In this document: positions 1 to 6,884 of the stretch, piece by piece | Position numbering within the stretch: position 1 is the stretch's first letter | How the letters are laid out: each line of letters begins with the position of its first letter | NCBI GenBank assembly: GCA_964569315.1 | Contig: CAZMUZ010000090.1 | Location: 1-15,438 of the forward strand | Length of the DNA stretch: 15,438 nt | Direction: 5' to 3' | DNA from: CADEFF01 sp964569315 | GTDB taxonomy: Bacteria > Pseudomonadota > Alphaproteobacteria > Dongiales > Dongiaceae | The notes under the pieces: generated by a model | The model's input: only the letters and a program-made list of their open reading frames with translations | The model's database searches: none | What the model was told of the DNA's origin: nothing | Program-made: the position numbers and the translations under genes

Positions 1-20
1 ACGAAGGCAAGGAGGGCGCG

Positions 21-485
21 ATGACGCTGGTCAAGCTGATCGATTATGCCGAGGCCTCGCCGGCCGTGCGGGCCGTCTATGACGACATCATGGCGGTCCG
101 GAAGACCGACTGGATCAATAATTTCTGGAAGGCGCTCGCCAACGATCCGACGACGCTGCGGCGCACCTGGGAGAGCGTGAAGCAGGTGATGGCGCCGGGT
201 GCGCTCGATCCGCTGGTGAAGGAGCTGCTCTATGTCGCGGTGAGCGTCACCAACGATTGCGACTATTGCATCACCAGCCACATCGCCGGCGCGCGCAAGG
301 CGGGCATGACCGACGCGATGCTGCATGAGCTGATGGCGGTGGTCGGCATGGCGAACGAGACCAACCGTCTCGTGGCCGGCTACCGGGTCGAGATCGACGA
401 GCGGCTGGTGCAGGCCGCGAAGGGACCGGCCGCCATCGCGAAGGCAGCGAAACCGCGCACGAAGCCGAGGCGCCGCGCCCGATAG
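21..485 (+). CDS. Carboxymuconolactone decarboxylase / AhpD-like family protein
   Basis: A 154-residue protein of the CMD/AhpD fold. The signature is visible: Glu68, then the redox pair Cys80-Asp-Tyr-Cys83, then His87. This is the Glu/Cys-x-x-Cys/His spacing of AhpD, in which the cysteines and histidine reduce peroxides or relay electrons. The protein is therefore probably a thiol-dependent peroxidase-like enzyme rather than a true carboxymuconolactone decarboxylase; the substrate cannot be told. The tail after about residue 135 is rich in Lys, Arg, Pro and Ala and is likely disordered. The ATG is preceded by a strong Shine-Dalgarno (AAGGAGGG, 9-16). No upstream gene is visible because the window begins 20 bases earlier. 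A hairpin overlapping the stop ends the unit. Family call is firm, function is not. Confidence 0.88.
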   Translation: MTLVKLIDYAEASPAVRAVYDDIMAVRKTDWINNFWKALANDPTTLRRTWESVKQVMAPGALDPLVKELLYVAVSVTNDCDYCITSHIAGARKAGMTDAMLHELMAVVGMANETNRLVAGYRVEIDERLVQAAKGPAAIAKAAKPRTKPRRRAR

Positions 486-502
486 CTCCTGCCTCGGCTT
501 TT
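462..502 (+). terminator. Rho-independent terminator overlapping the end of the AhpD-like gene
   Basis: A perfect 10-base inverted repeat (AAGCCGAGGC at 462-471 with GCCTCGGCTT at 491-500) encloses a 19-base loop and runs into a short T stretch at 499-502. The left arm is inside the last codons of the AhpD-like gene and the loop contains its stop codon. The T tract is short, so termination may be partial. Confidence 0.6.
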
Positions 503-531
503 CCGATGCAATGGCTCGGTATTTTCAGCGT

Positions 532-560
532 TTCCGAGGCCGGTGGCTCTCTCGCATAAT
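532..560 (+). promoter_or_regulatory. Possible sigma70-like promoter for the aminotransferase
   Basis: A CATAAT hexamer at 555-560 is one base from the -10 consensus, with a poor -35 match (TTCCGA, 532-537) at 17-base spacing. It lies downstream of the terminator at 462-502 and about 50 bases before the aminotransferase start, which is where a promoter is needed. Weak evidence on its own. Confidence 0.3.
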
Positions 561-612
561 CGATGGTTGCAACGGGCGCGGGTGAACCTTGCGTCCCGGA
601 AGGGAGAGAGCC

Positions 613-1995
613 ATGACCGCCATGCGTCCGAACTACGATGCGCCGCGTTTGAGGAAGCTCGACGTCGAGCATCACATCCATCCCTTCTCGAACAATCGCG
701 AGCTGGCGGAGAATGGCGGCGGGCGGATCTTTTCCCGCGCCGAGGGCGTCTATCTCTACGACCTCGACAATCGGCGCTATCTCGACGGCATGGCCGGGCT
801 CTGGTGCGTCAATGTCGGCTATGGCCGCGAGGCGCTGGTCGAGGCCGCGGCGCGCCAGATGCGCGAGCTGCCCTATTATTCGAGCTTCTTCGGCGGCACC
901 ACCCCGCCCACCGTCGAGCTCGCGGCGAAGCTGGTCGAGCTCATGCCGAAGGGCAGCGGGCTCAACCACATGCTCTTCGCCAATTCAGGCTCCGAGGCGA
1001 ACGATACGGTCGTGCGGCTGGTGCGGCATTACTTCAATCTCGTCGGCAAGCCGAAGAAGAAGGCCTTCATTGCGCGGCGCTTCGGCTATCACGGCTCGAC
1101 CATGGCCTCCGGCAGCCTCGGCAACTGGGGCATCATGCACAGCCAGGCCGACCTGCCGCTGCCGGGATTCCATCACGTGGAGGCGCCCTACGGCTTCGAG
1201 AACGGGCGCGGCAAGGACCCGGAGGCCTTCGGCCTCGAGGCGGCGCGCTGGATCGAGGCGAAGATCCTCGAGCTCGGGGCGGAGAACGTGGCCGCCGTCA
1301 TCGGCGAGCCGGTGCAGGGTGCCGGCGGCGTCATCGTGCCGCCGAAGAGCTACTGGCCGGAGGTCGAGCGCATCTGCCGCAAGCATGAGGTGCTGCTGGT
1401 CTCGGACGAGGTGATCTGCGGCTTCGGCCGGACCGGCAATTGGTTCGGCTTCGAGACCTTGGGCTTCACCCCCGATATCGTCACCATGGCGAAGGGGCTC
1501 TCCTCCGGCTACATGCCGATCTCGGCCGTGGCCGTGCATGATCGCATCGCGAAGCTGCTGATCGACGAGGGCTACTGGCTGCATGGCTTTACCTATTCCG
1601 GCCATCCGGTCGCCGCGGCCGTGGCGCTCAAGAACATCGAGATCCTGCAGGAGGAGAAGCTGCCGCAAAAGGTGAAGACCGACACCGGCCCCTATTTCGC
1701 CGAGAAGCTCCAGACGCTCGCGAGGAATCCGGTTGTCGGCGAGGTGCGGAGCTGCGGCCTGCTCGGCGGCATCGAGCTGGTGGCCGACAAGGCGACCGGC
1801 AAGCGTTTCGAGCCGGCGGGTCGCGCCGGCTCGATCTGCCGCGAGCGCTGCTTCGCCCATGGGCTCGTGATGCGTGCCTCGTTCGAGACGATGGTGCTCT
1901 CGCCGCCGCTCACCATCACCCGGGCGCAGATCGACGAGCTTGTCGCGGCGGCTGCCAAGGCGCTCGACGACACCGCTGCCGAGCTCAAGCAGTAG
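613..1995 (+). CDS. Class III PLP-dependent aminotransferase, SpuC-like omega-aminotransferase
   Basis: A 460-residue fold-type I, class III aminotransferase, which moves an amino group from an omega-amine or omega-amino acid to an oxoacid such as pyruvate. Lys294 in MAKGLSSGY is the expected Schiff-base lysine and Asp265 in SDEVICGFGRTG contacts the pyridine nitrogen. The SGSEAND phosphate-binding segment and the GFTYSGHP segment are intact, and length is normal. DGMAGLWC and the MRELPYY stretch closely resemble what I recall of Pseudomonas SpuC (putrescine/polyamine:pyruvate aminotransferase), so an amine substrate is plausible; beta-alanine-type activity is the main alternative. The ATG at 613 is chosen because GGGAGAG lies just upstream; a TTG 24 bases earlier is open but has no ribosome site. 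It looks monocistronic: a terminator precedes it and a convergent gene follows. Confidence 0.9.
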   Translation: MTAMRPNYDAPRLRKLDVEHHIHPFSNNRELAENGGGRIFSRAEGVYLYDLDNRRYLDGMAGLWCVNVGYGREALVEAAARQMRELPYYSSFFGGTTPPTVELAAKLVELMPKGSGLNHMLFANSGSEANDTVVRLVRHYFNLVGKPKKKAFIARRFGYHGSTMASGSLGNWGIMHSQADLPLPGFHHVEAPYGFENGRGKDPEAFGLEAARWIEAKILELGAENVAAVIGEPVQGAGGVIVPPKSYWPEVERICRKHEVLLVSDEVICGFGRTGNWFGFETLGFTPDIVTMAKGLSSGYMPISAVAVHDRIAKLLIDEGYWLHGFTYSGHPVAAAVALKNIEILQEEKLPQKVKTDTGPYFAEKLQTLARNPVVGEVRSCGLLGGIELVADKATGKRFEPAGRAGSICRERCFAHGLVMRASFETMVLSPPLTITRAQIDELVAAAAKALDDTAAELKQ

Positions 1996-2018
1996 CGCCG
2001 TCGCGCAATGACCTCACC

Positions 2019-2086
2019 CTTCGACAGGCTCAGGATGAGGAAAATTTTTGGGTCAGGAGGAAGACCTCATGCTGAGCCTGTCGAAG
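2019..2086. repeat. Palindromic intergenic repeat, 22-base arms
   Basis: Arm 2019-2040 (begins CTTCGACAGGCTCAGG) is the reverse complement of arm 2065-2086 except for one base, with a 24-base AT-containing centre. The similarity weakens but continues a few bases outside both arms. It lies between two convergent genes (stops at 1995 and 2121), so the RNA hairpin could end transcription from both sides, although neither side has a strong T tract. From general knowledge this core sequence recurs between genes in many alphaproteobacterial genomes; copy number here cannot be judged from one window. Confidence 0.75.
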
Positions 2087-2120
2087 CATGAGACCCGCAT
2101 GACCTTTGAGGCCGCGGCCG

Positions 2121-2837
2121 TCATGCCTCCGCCTTATGCATCTCGACCATGGCGGCGAGGGCGGTGGCGCGCCCGTCGGGCGTCACCGGCACCGGCGGCG
2201 CCTTGGTCGCGCCCCCGCCCGTTTTGCCGGCGCGGCGGTCGATCCAGAAGCTCGTCAGGCCCATCCGCTTCGCCGGCACATGGTCGTGGAAGAGGCTCTG
2301 CGCCGTGTGCAGCACCTTCGCCCTGGGGATGCCCATCGCCTCGAGCTTCGCGAGTCCGGTCTCGAAATGCCTGAGCGCGGGCTTGTAGGCGCCGACATCC
2401 TCTGCCGTCACCACCAGGTCGAAATCCACCCCGAGCCTCCGGCGGCTATGGGCGAAGGAGGCGCGATCGACATTGGAGAGGATCGCGAGCTTGTAATGCC
2501 GCTTGAGGTAAGCGAGCGCCCCGCGGCTGTCGGGGAAGGCGGGCCAATGCTCGACCGAGCCGCCGAAGGCTCGCGCTTCGGCGTCGGTGGCCGCGACGCC
2601 GGTCCGCTCGCCCATCTCCCGCAAGGTCGCGGCGAGGAGATCGGAATAGAGCAGGGTCGGATGCTCGGCCTCGATCTTCGATTCGACCTCGGCGAAGAGC
2701 GCGAGCATGGCCTCGTCGTCGGCCTTGCCGCCGCTCCGCTTTCGCCAGGGCGCCAGGGCGGCGAGAATGCCGCTCTCCCAGTCGATCAGCGTGCCGTAGC
2801 AGTCGAAGCTGAGGGCGTCGAAATCCCGGAGACGCAT
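2121..2837 (-). CDS. HAD-superfamily hydrolase, type II haloacid dehalogenase-like subfamily
   Basis: A 238-residue HAD phosphatase-fold protein. Motif I is FDCYGTLID, with Asp12 the nucleophile; motif II is LSNVD; the motif III lysine is in AYKPALRHF; and the acidic motif IV region is in SLFHDHVPAKRMG. The overall layout follows the group annotated as type II haloacid dehalogenase. However, the Ser-Ser-Asn-x-x-Asp segment of true L-2-haloacid dehalogenases reads Gln-Ser-Leu-x-x-Asp here, so dehalogenation is doubtful and a small phosphate ester is an equally good guess. The ATG at 2837 has AAGGAA just upstream; the frame stays open further 5' into the regulator gene but without family similarity. 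It lies 49 bases after the AraC-type regulator on the same strand and is probably cotranscribed with it. Confidence 0.85.
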   Translation of the reverse strand: MRLRDFDALSFDCYGTLIDWESGILAALAPWRKRSGGKADDEAMLALFAEVESKIEAEHPTLLYSDLLAATLREMGERTGVAATDAEARAFGGSVEHWPAFPDSRGALAYLKRHYKLAILSNVDRASFAHSRRRLGVDFDLVVTAEDVGAYKPALRHFETGLAKLEAMGIPRAKVLHTAQSLFHDHVPAKRMGLTSFWIDRRAGKTGGGATKAPPVPVTPDGRATALAAMVEMHKAEA

Positions 2838-2858
2838 GGCCGTTCCTTTCGCCGATAG

Positions 2859-2875
2859 GCGCCGCGACGCGGCGC
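2859..2875. other. Perfect 17-base hyphenated palindrome between the regulator and HAD genes
   Basis: GCGCCGCG and CGCGGCGC flank a single A at 2867. It lies in the 49-base gap between the two minus-strand genes, about 20 bases upstream of the HAD start. As RNA it gives a compact GC hairpin (a loop of at least three bases, so about seven pairs) that could act in processing or partial termination; as DNA it could be a dimer-binding site. GC-rich palindromes arise by chance in such DNA, so the role is open. Confidence 0.35.
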
Positions 2876-2886
2876 GATCGGATCCA

Positions 2887-3711
2887 TCATCGGCCCTGGC
2901 CGCGCCCGCCGCTTGACCCGGACTCTTGCGGTTTGGACCGGGGCTCCGCCGGCCGCGCGCGGCGCTGGCTTTGCCGGTAGCGCGCGGGCGTAATGCCGAA
3001 GCGCCGCCTGAAGGCGCGGGTGAGGGAGCTCTGCTCGGCATAGCCGGCCGCGACCGCCACCGAGGCGATCGAGCCGTCGCCCTCGGCGAGCAGGCGCCGG
3101 GCATGTTCCAGCCGGATCTCGGCGAGCTCGCCCATCGGGCTGCGGCCGAGATGACGGCGGAAGAGGGCGTGCAGATGGCTGGAACTGGTATGAGCGGCGG
3201 CGGCGATGCGCCCGACCGTGAGCGGCTCCGTCATGTTCGCGGCGAGGAAACCGAGCGCGCGGTCGAGGCGGCGAATGCGCAGGGTCCGGCGCTCGCCGAT
3301 GCCGGCGCCGAGGCGGCGCAGGAGCAGCCGCGCCCAGTCGCGACGCTCCGCCGCGCCGATCGTCGCGTCGCCGGCGGCACCGTCGAGAAAGCGCAGCAGC
3401 GGCAGCAATTTGGGGTCGAGCGCGAGGAAGGGATCGCGCGCAGAGGTGTCGGCGAACCGCAGCGCCGCCTCGTCGAGCCCGTCATCGGCGTCCCAGTCCA
3501 GCACCAGGAAGCGGTTGCGGCCGTCGGCGCGGCAGCTATGGGAGCGGCCCGGCGCGACCGCGACCAGCGCACAGCCTTCGACACGGCCGCCGCGGCCCTC
3601 CACCTCCATCTCGAGCGAACCCTCGAGCGCCAGCACGGCCTGGTGATGGCCATGGCTATGGGTGAGGGTGGTGTCGCGATAGCTGCGCAGCGAAATGCCG
3701 GTGACCGCCAT
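2887..3711 (-). CDS. AraC-family transcriptional regulator with N-terminal cupin-like domain
   Basis: A 274-residue regulator. Residues about 10-100 form a cupin-like sensing domain, with a metal- or ligand-site-like HSHGHH cluster and the typical VLALEGSLEMEV strand. Residues about 155-255 form the double helix-turn-helix DNA-binding domain: TVGRIAAAAHTSSSHLHALFRRHLG, whose first half ends before the second motif VAVAAGYAEQSSLTRAFRRRFG, followed by the usual ITPARYR end. The C-terminal 25 residues are Arg/Pro/Ser-rich and probably disordered. The ATG at 3711 is picked because GGAGG sits seven bases upstream; a start 144 bases earlier would overlap the divergent exporter gene. The exporter starts 95 bases away on the other strand, so this protein probably controls that exporter, itself and the downstream HAD gene. 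The inducer is unknown. Confidence 0.9.
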   Translation of the reverse strand: MAVTGISLRSYRDTTLTHSHGHHQAVLALEGSLEMEVEGRGGRVEGCALVAVAPGRSHSCRADGRNRFLVLDWDADDGLDEAALRFADTSARDPFLALDPKLLPLLRFLDGAAGDATIGAAERRDWARLLLRRLGAGIGERRTLRIRRLDRALGFLAANMTEPLTVGRIAAAAHTSSSHLHALFRRHLGRSPMGELAEIRLEHARRLLAEGDGSIASVAVAAGYAEQSSLTRAFRRRFGITPARYRQSQRRARPAEPRSKPQESGSSGGRGQGR

Positions 3712-3806
3712 GCTCGCCTCCAGCGCGGGGCTCGAAGCCTCGCGGCGTCTTCGGGAAGGGCGCAATCTGCCACGGCGCTCCGTGATGGGCCAGATGGAGA
3801 CGGGCG

Positions 3807-4736
3807 ATGACCGCCGAAACCGCCTCCGACAGCCTCGAAAGCCGCGCGGGTGCACGGCGGCGGGCCACGCTGATCGGCGCGCTGGCGCCGCTGCTCTGGG
3901 CCTCGCTGGCGCTCCTCACCGCTGCGGCGCAGCCTCTACCGCCCTTTCAGCTCGTCTTCCTCACCTTCGGCGTGGCGTTCCTGATGGCGCTCGTCAAATG
4001 GGGCCTCGAGCGTGCCCGCGGCGGCGCCTCCCCGCTGGCCCATCTGCGGCTGCCCTGGCGGGTATGGGCGCTCGGGGTCGGCGGGCTCTTCGGCTATCAC
4101 ATCCTCTATTTCAACGCGCTCGGCCGCGCGCCTGCCGTCGAGGCGAGCCTCATCTGCTACCTCTGGCCGCTGCTGACGGTGCTCTTCTCGGCGCTGCTCC
4201 CGGGAGAGCGGCTCAGGGCCGTGCATGTCCTCGGCACGGCGATCGGGCTCGCCGGCGCGGCACTGCTGGTCACGCGCGGCGAGGCGCTGGCGATCGATCC
4301 GCGCTATGCGGCGGGTTATCTCTTCGCGCTCGGCTGCGCCTTCTGGTGGGCGGGATACTCGCTGTTGAGCCGCCGGTTCGGCGAGGTATCGAGCGATGCG
4401 GTCGGCGGATTCTGCGGCGCGACCGCGCTCTGCGGCCTTGCCGCGCATCTCCTGTTCGAGGATTGGGTGGCGCCCGATGCGGGAAACGCGCTCGCCGCCC
4501 TGCTGCTCGGGCTCGGGCCCGTGGGCGCGGCTTTTTTCTTCTGGGATCGGGGCGTGAAGCGCGGCGACATCCAGGCGCTTGCCGCGCTCAGCTATCTCTC
4601 GCCGCTGCTCTCGACGCTGCTGCTCATCCTCGCGGGGCGCGCGAGCGCCTCCTGGGTCGTCGCCGGCGCCTGCCTGCTCATCGTCGGCGGCGCGGCCCTC
4701 GCGGCGGGAGGGCTTTTCGCGAGGCGCCGAAGCTGA
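3807..4736 (+). CDS. DMT/EamA-family membrane transporter, YddG-like
   Basis: A 309-residue inner-membrane protein with about ten hydrophobic helices in two EamA repeats, the pattern of drug/metabolite transporters that export amino acids or related metabolites. LGVGGLFGYHILYFNALGR and EASLICYLWPLLTVLFSALL are typical of the YddG-like branch (aromatic amino acid exporters in enterics), but the substrate cannot be read from sequence. The ATG follows GGAG at 3796-3799. It is divergent from an AraC-type regulator 95 bases upstream, a common exporter-regulator layout. The last 59 bases are also the antisense of the end of the cupin gene that converges on it. The C-terminus ends in FARRRS, a basic cytoplasmic end. 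Confidence 0.9.
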   Translation: MTAETASDSLESRAGARRRATLIGALAPLLWASLALLTAAAQPLPPFQLVFLTFGVAFLMALVKWGLERARGGASPLAHLRLPWRVWALGVGGLFGYHILYFNALGRAPAVEASLICYLWPLLTVLFSALLPGERLRAVHVLGTAIGLAGAALLVTRGEALAIDPRYAAGYLFALGCAFWWAGYSLLSRRFGEVSSDAVGGFCGATALCGLAAHLLFEDWVAPDAGNALAALLLGLGPVGAAFFFWDRGVKRGDIQALAALSYLSPLLSTLLLILAGRASASWVVAGACLLIVGGAALAAGGLFARRRS

Positions 4737-5199
4737 GCACGCGGTCGCCGAACATCGAGCCCTCCGGCTGCCATCCCTCCGGCGCGATCTCGAAGCTCTC
4801 GAACTCGAAGGCCGGCGTCACGATGCAGGTGACGAGCGTATAGAGCCCCAGCGTACGCGCGGTCTGCCAGCAGCCCGCCGGCACCAGCACCTGCGGCGCG
4901 TCGCCGCCGGCGAGGTCGAGCCCGAGCCGCCATTCCTCGCGGCTGCGGCCATCCGGCGAAAGGGTGAGCTCCAGCGCCGTGCCGGTCTGGAAGATCCAGA
5001 GCTCCTCGGCGTCGGTGACGCGATGCCAGCGCGAGACCTCGCCCGCTTCGAGAAGGTAGTAGATCGCGGTCATATTGCCGCGGCCGCCGGCCGCCGGCCG
5101 GTGACGATAGGTTTCGCGGTAATGGCCGCCTTCCGGATGCGGCGCGAGGCCGAGCTGCCGGATGAGTCCCGGTGCGGTGTCGGAAAGCGGCCGTGTCAC
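4678..5199 (-). CDS. Cupin_5 (DUF985) domain protein
   Basis: A 173-residue single-domain cupin of the DUF985 / YML079-like family. Family marks are HPEGGHYRETYR near the N-terminus, the YYLLEAGEVSRWHRVTDAEE and LWIFQTG strands, and VPAGCWQTA followed by VTPAFEFESFEI. These proteins have a sugar-epimerase-like barrel but no settled activity. The start is GTG at 5199, inside the stop of the upstream glutathione S-transferase (GTGA overlap) with AAGGA about eight bases before it, so translation is coupled to that gene. No ATG lies before the conserved start of the domain. The last 19 or so residues, basic and low-complexity, overlap the 3' end of the convergent exporter gene and lie beyond the usual domain end. 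Confidence 0.87.
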   Translation of the reverse strand: MTRPLSDTAPGLIRQLGLAPHPEGGHYRETYRHRPAAGGRGNMTAIYYLLEAGEVSRWHRVTDAEELWIFQTGTALELTLSPDGRSREEWRLGLDLAGGDAPQVLVPAGCWQTARTLGLYTLVTCIVTPAFEFESFEIAPEGWQPEGSMFGDRVLSFGASRKALPPRGPRRRR

Positions 5200-5804
5200 G
5201 TCGGTTCCTTCGGGATCGTCGCCAGCATCGAGGGCCGCCGGGCGAAGCCCTCGTACCAGCGGGCGAGGGACGGCCGGCCCTGCCGCCAATCCACGCCCAG
5301 GACGTTGCGGAACTCGAGCCAGCCGATCGCGCAACCGATCGCGATGGTGCCGATATCGACCGTGCCGTCGAGCTTGCCCGCCTCCGCCTCGAGCGCGTCG
5401 AAGCCGCGCCGGACGATGCCCTGCTGCCGTTCCATCCAGCCCCGGGATTGCTCGCCGGCCTGGCGCCGGCTCTCCAGCAGCCAGGAGATGCCGGCATCGA
5501 GCATGCCGTCGGCGAGCGCCTGGCGCCGCAGCGCCGCCCAGCGCGCCGGGCCCGCGGCGGGAAACAGCGTTCCGCCGCCCCTCGCGTCGAGATACTCGCA
5601 GATCACGGGCGAGTCGTAGAACGTGCCGTCCGGCGTCACCAGCGCCGGCACCTTGCCGAGCGGATTGTCCTTCGGGAGATCGGTCTTCGGATCCCAGGGC
5701 AGGGTCGGCACTCGCTCGATGCTGTCATGCTGTCCGGCTTCATGCGCGACCACCGTCACCTTGCGCACATAGGGGCTGGTGGTCGAATAGCGCAGCGTCA
5801 TCAT
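5196..5804 (-). CDS. Glutathione S-transferase family protein
   Basis: A 202-residue cytosolic GST. The N-terminal thioredoxin-like domain begins LRYSTTSPYVRKV, giving a Ser/Thr-Ser-Pro active-site start like bacterial stringent-starvation-like and zeta/omega-like GSTs; GKVPAL carries the cis-proline and YDSPVICEYL is the glutathione gamma-glutamyl contact. The C-terminal helical domain runs from about residue 85, with RPSLARWYEGFARRPS near the end. Substrate unknown; conjugation or reduction of an electrophile is the family role. The two consecutive ATGs at 5804 and 5801 are both possible; 5804 is used because GGGAG lies 11 bases upstream. The stop overlaps the GTG of the cupin gene by four bases, so these two form an operon. 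Confidence 0.9.
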   Translation of the reverse strand: MMTLRYSTTSPYVRKVTVVAHEAGQHDSIERVPTLPWDPKTDLPKDNPLGKVPALVTPDGTFYDSPVICEYLDARGGGTLFPAAGPARWAALRRQALADGMLDAGISWLLESRRQAGEQSRGWMERQQGIVRRGFDALEAEAGKLDGTVDIGTIAIGCAIGWLEFRNVLGVDWRQGRPSLARWYEGFARRPSMLATIPKEPT

Positions 5805-5876
5805 GGGCCGAGAGTCTCCCGTTCGGACGATCGGATCGCCGGCAGATCGGGCCGCAATATCCGACAATCTCCTCGC

Positions 5877-5962
5877 TCGTCATGCCCGCGAAAGCGGGCG
5901 TTCATCCTTCCTCGAGATCCGGACCCGCGACAAGCATGGACTCCCGCCTTCGCGGGAGCGAC
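5877..5962. repeat. Dispersed palindromic repeat with two GC hairpins
   Basis: The left part holds the small hairpin GCCCGCGAAAGCGGGC (5884-5899) and the right part the near-hairpin CTCCCGCCTTCGCGGGAG (5941-5958). The whole element is an imperfect palindrome: 22 of 29 bases of the left end match the reverse complement of the right end. It lies between the start of the glutathione S-transferase and the stop of glyoxalase II, both on the minus strand, so it could help end the glyoxalase transcript. By recall, this CGTCATGCCCGCG...TTCGCGGGA type of element is scattered through many alphaproteobacterial genomes. Confidence 0.7.
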
Positions 5963-6002
5963 AAGCTGAGACAGCGTGGCCGGTGCAGCCGCGGTCCGCC
6001 AT

Positions 6003-6773
6003 TCAGAACACGTCCTTGCGGCGCCGCGTTTCGCCGAAGACCTGGGCCGCCGGGGCGCCGGCGAGGCCAAGACGGGCGGCGAGCCCGGGATCGTCGGCGC
6101 GGAGGAACGGGTTGGCCGCCTTCTCCTCGCCGAGCGTCGAGGGCACGGTCGATCGGCCTTCGGCCCGCAACGCCTTCACCCGGTCCGCGCGCGCCTCGAG
6201 CGCGGCGTTGCCCGGATCGACCGCGAGCGCGAAACGCGCATTGGCCTCGGTATATTCGTGGCCGCAATAGACGCGCGTCGCGTCGGGAAGCGCGCGCAGC
6301 TTCGAGAGCGAGTTCCACATCGTCGCGGGATCGCCCTCGAACATCCGGCCGCAGCCGAGCGAGAAGAGCGTGTCGCCGCAGAAGAGCGCGCGCGCTTCCT
6401 CGAACCAGAAGGCGATATGGCCCCGGGTATGGCCCGGGATGAAAAGCACCCGTGCCTGCTGCTGGCCGAAGCGGAAGCCGCTCGCCTCGTCCACCGCCTC
6501 GTCGATCGCCGGGATGCGGGCGCGGTCATAGGCCGGGCCGACGACCCTGCAGCCGGTCGCCTCCTTGAGCCCCGCATTGCCGCCGCTATGGTCGCTGTGA
6601 TGATGGGTGTTGAGCACGTGGGTGAGGCGCCAGCCGCGCGCCGCCGCGGCTTCGAGCACCGGCTCCGCCTCGGAAGGATCCACGACGGCCGTGAGGCCGC
6701 TGGACCGCTCATGCAGCAGATAGCCGTAATTGTCCTTGAGCAGCGGGACGAGGGCGATTTCGAGCGCATTCAT
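6003..6773 (-). CDS. gloB: Hydroxyacylglutathione hydrolase (glyoxalase II)
   Basis: A 256-residue metallo-beta-lactamase-fold enzyme that hydrolyses S-D-lactoylglutathione to D-lactate and glutathione, the second step of methylglyoxal detoxification in the cytosol. The di-metal motif THHHSDH is present (His57, His59, Asp61, His62), followed by the later ligands in IPGHTRGHIAFW, FCGDTLF and YCGHEYT. The C-terminal glyoxalase II substrate domain is complete and ends in the typical Arg-rich RRRKDVF, so this is a true GloB rather than a generic hydrolase. Length is normal. The ATG at 6773 directly starts the conserved NALEIALVPLLKDNYGYLL. It is divergent from a methyltransferase gene 111 bases away and shares its glutathione theme with the glutathione S-transferase downstream, though a repeat of about 200 bases separates them. 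Confidence 0.96.
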   Translation of the reverse strand: MNALEIALVPLLKDNYGYLLHERSSGLTAVVDPSEAEPVLEAAAARGWRLTHVLNTHHHSDHSGGNAGLKEATGCRVVGPAYDRARIPAIDEAVDEASGFRFGQQQARVLFIPGHTRGHIAFWFEEARALFCGDTLFSLGCGRMFEGDPATMWNSLSKLRALPDATRVYCGHEYTEANARFALAVDPGNAALEARADRVKALRAEGRSTVPSTLGEEKAANPFLRADDPGLAARLGLAGAPAAQVFGETRRRKDVF

Positions 6774-6884
6774 GATGGCCGAACCTTAGCAAGGCGCGGC
6801 CGGTCGGTCGACTCTCGGCCCAGCCTGGCCGCGGCCTTCCGGGCCTTCCGGGCCGCTCGACCGCTTTCGTGCTAGGATGCGGCC

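Noticed and set aside
2048..2374. Plus-strand frame beginning inside the palindromic repeat (contains LMLSLSKHE)
   Set aside because: This peptide is the usual translation of the repeat itself and the rest is antisense to the HAD gene; not a gene.
5803..6442. Plus-strand frames across 5803-6442, including the repeat-derived MPAKAGVHP-type peptides
   Set aside because: They translate the dispersed repeat and the antisense of gloB; no family resemblance.
6829..6857. Short direct repeats (GGCCTTCCG twice) between gloB and the methyltransferase
   Set aside because: Only two nine-base copies in GC-rich DNA, no symmetry and no clear relation to a promoter; likely chance or slippage.
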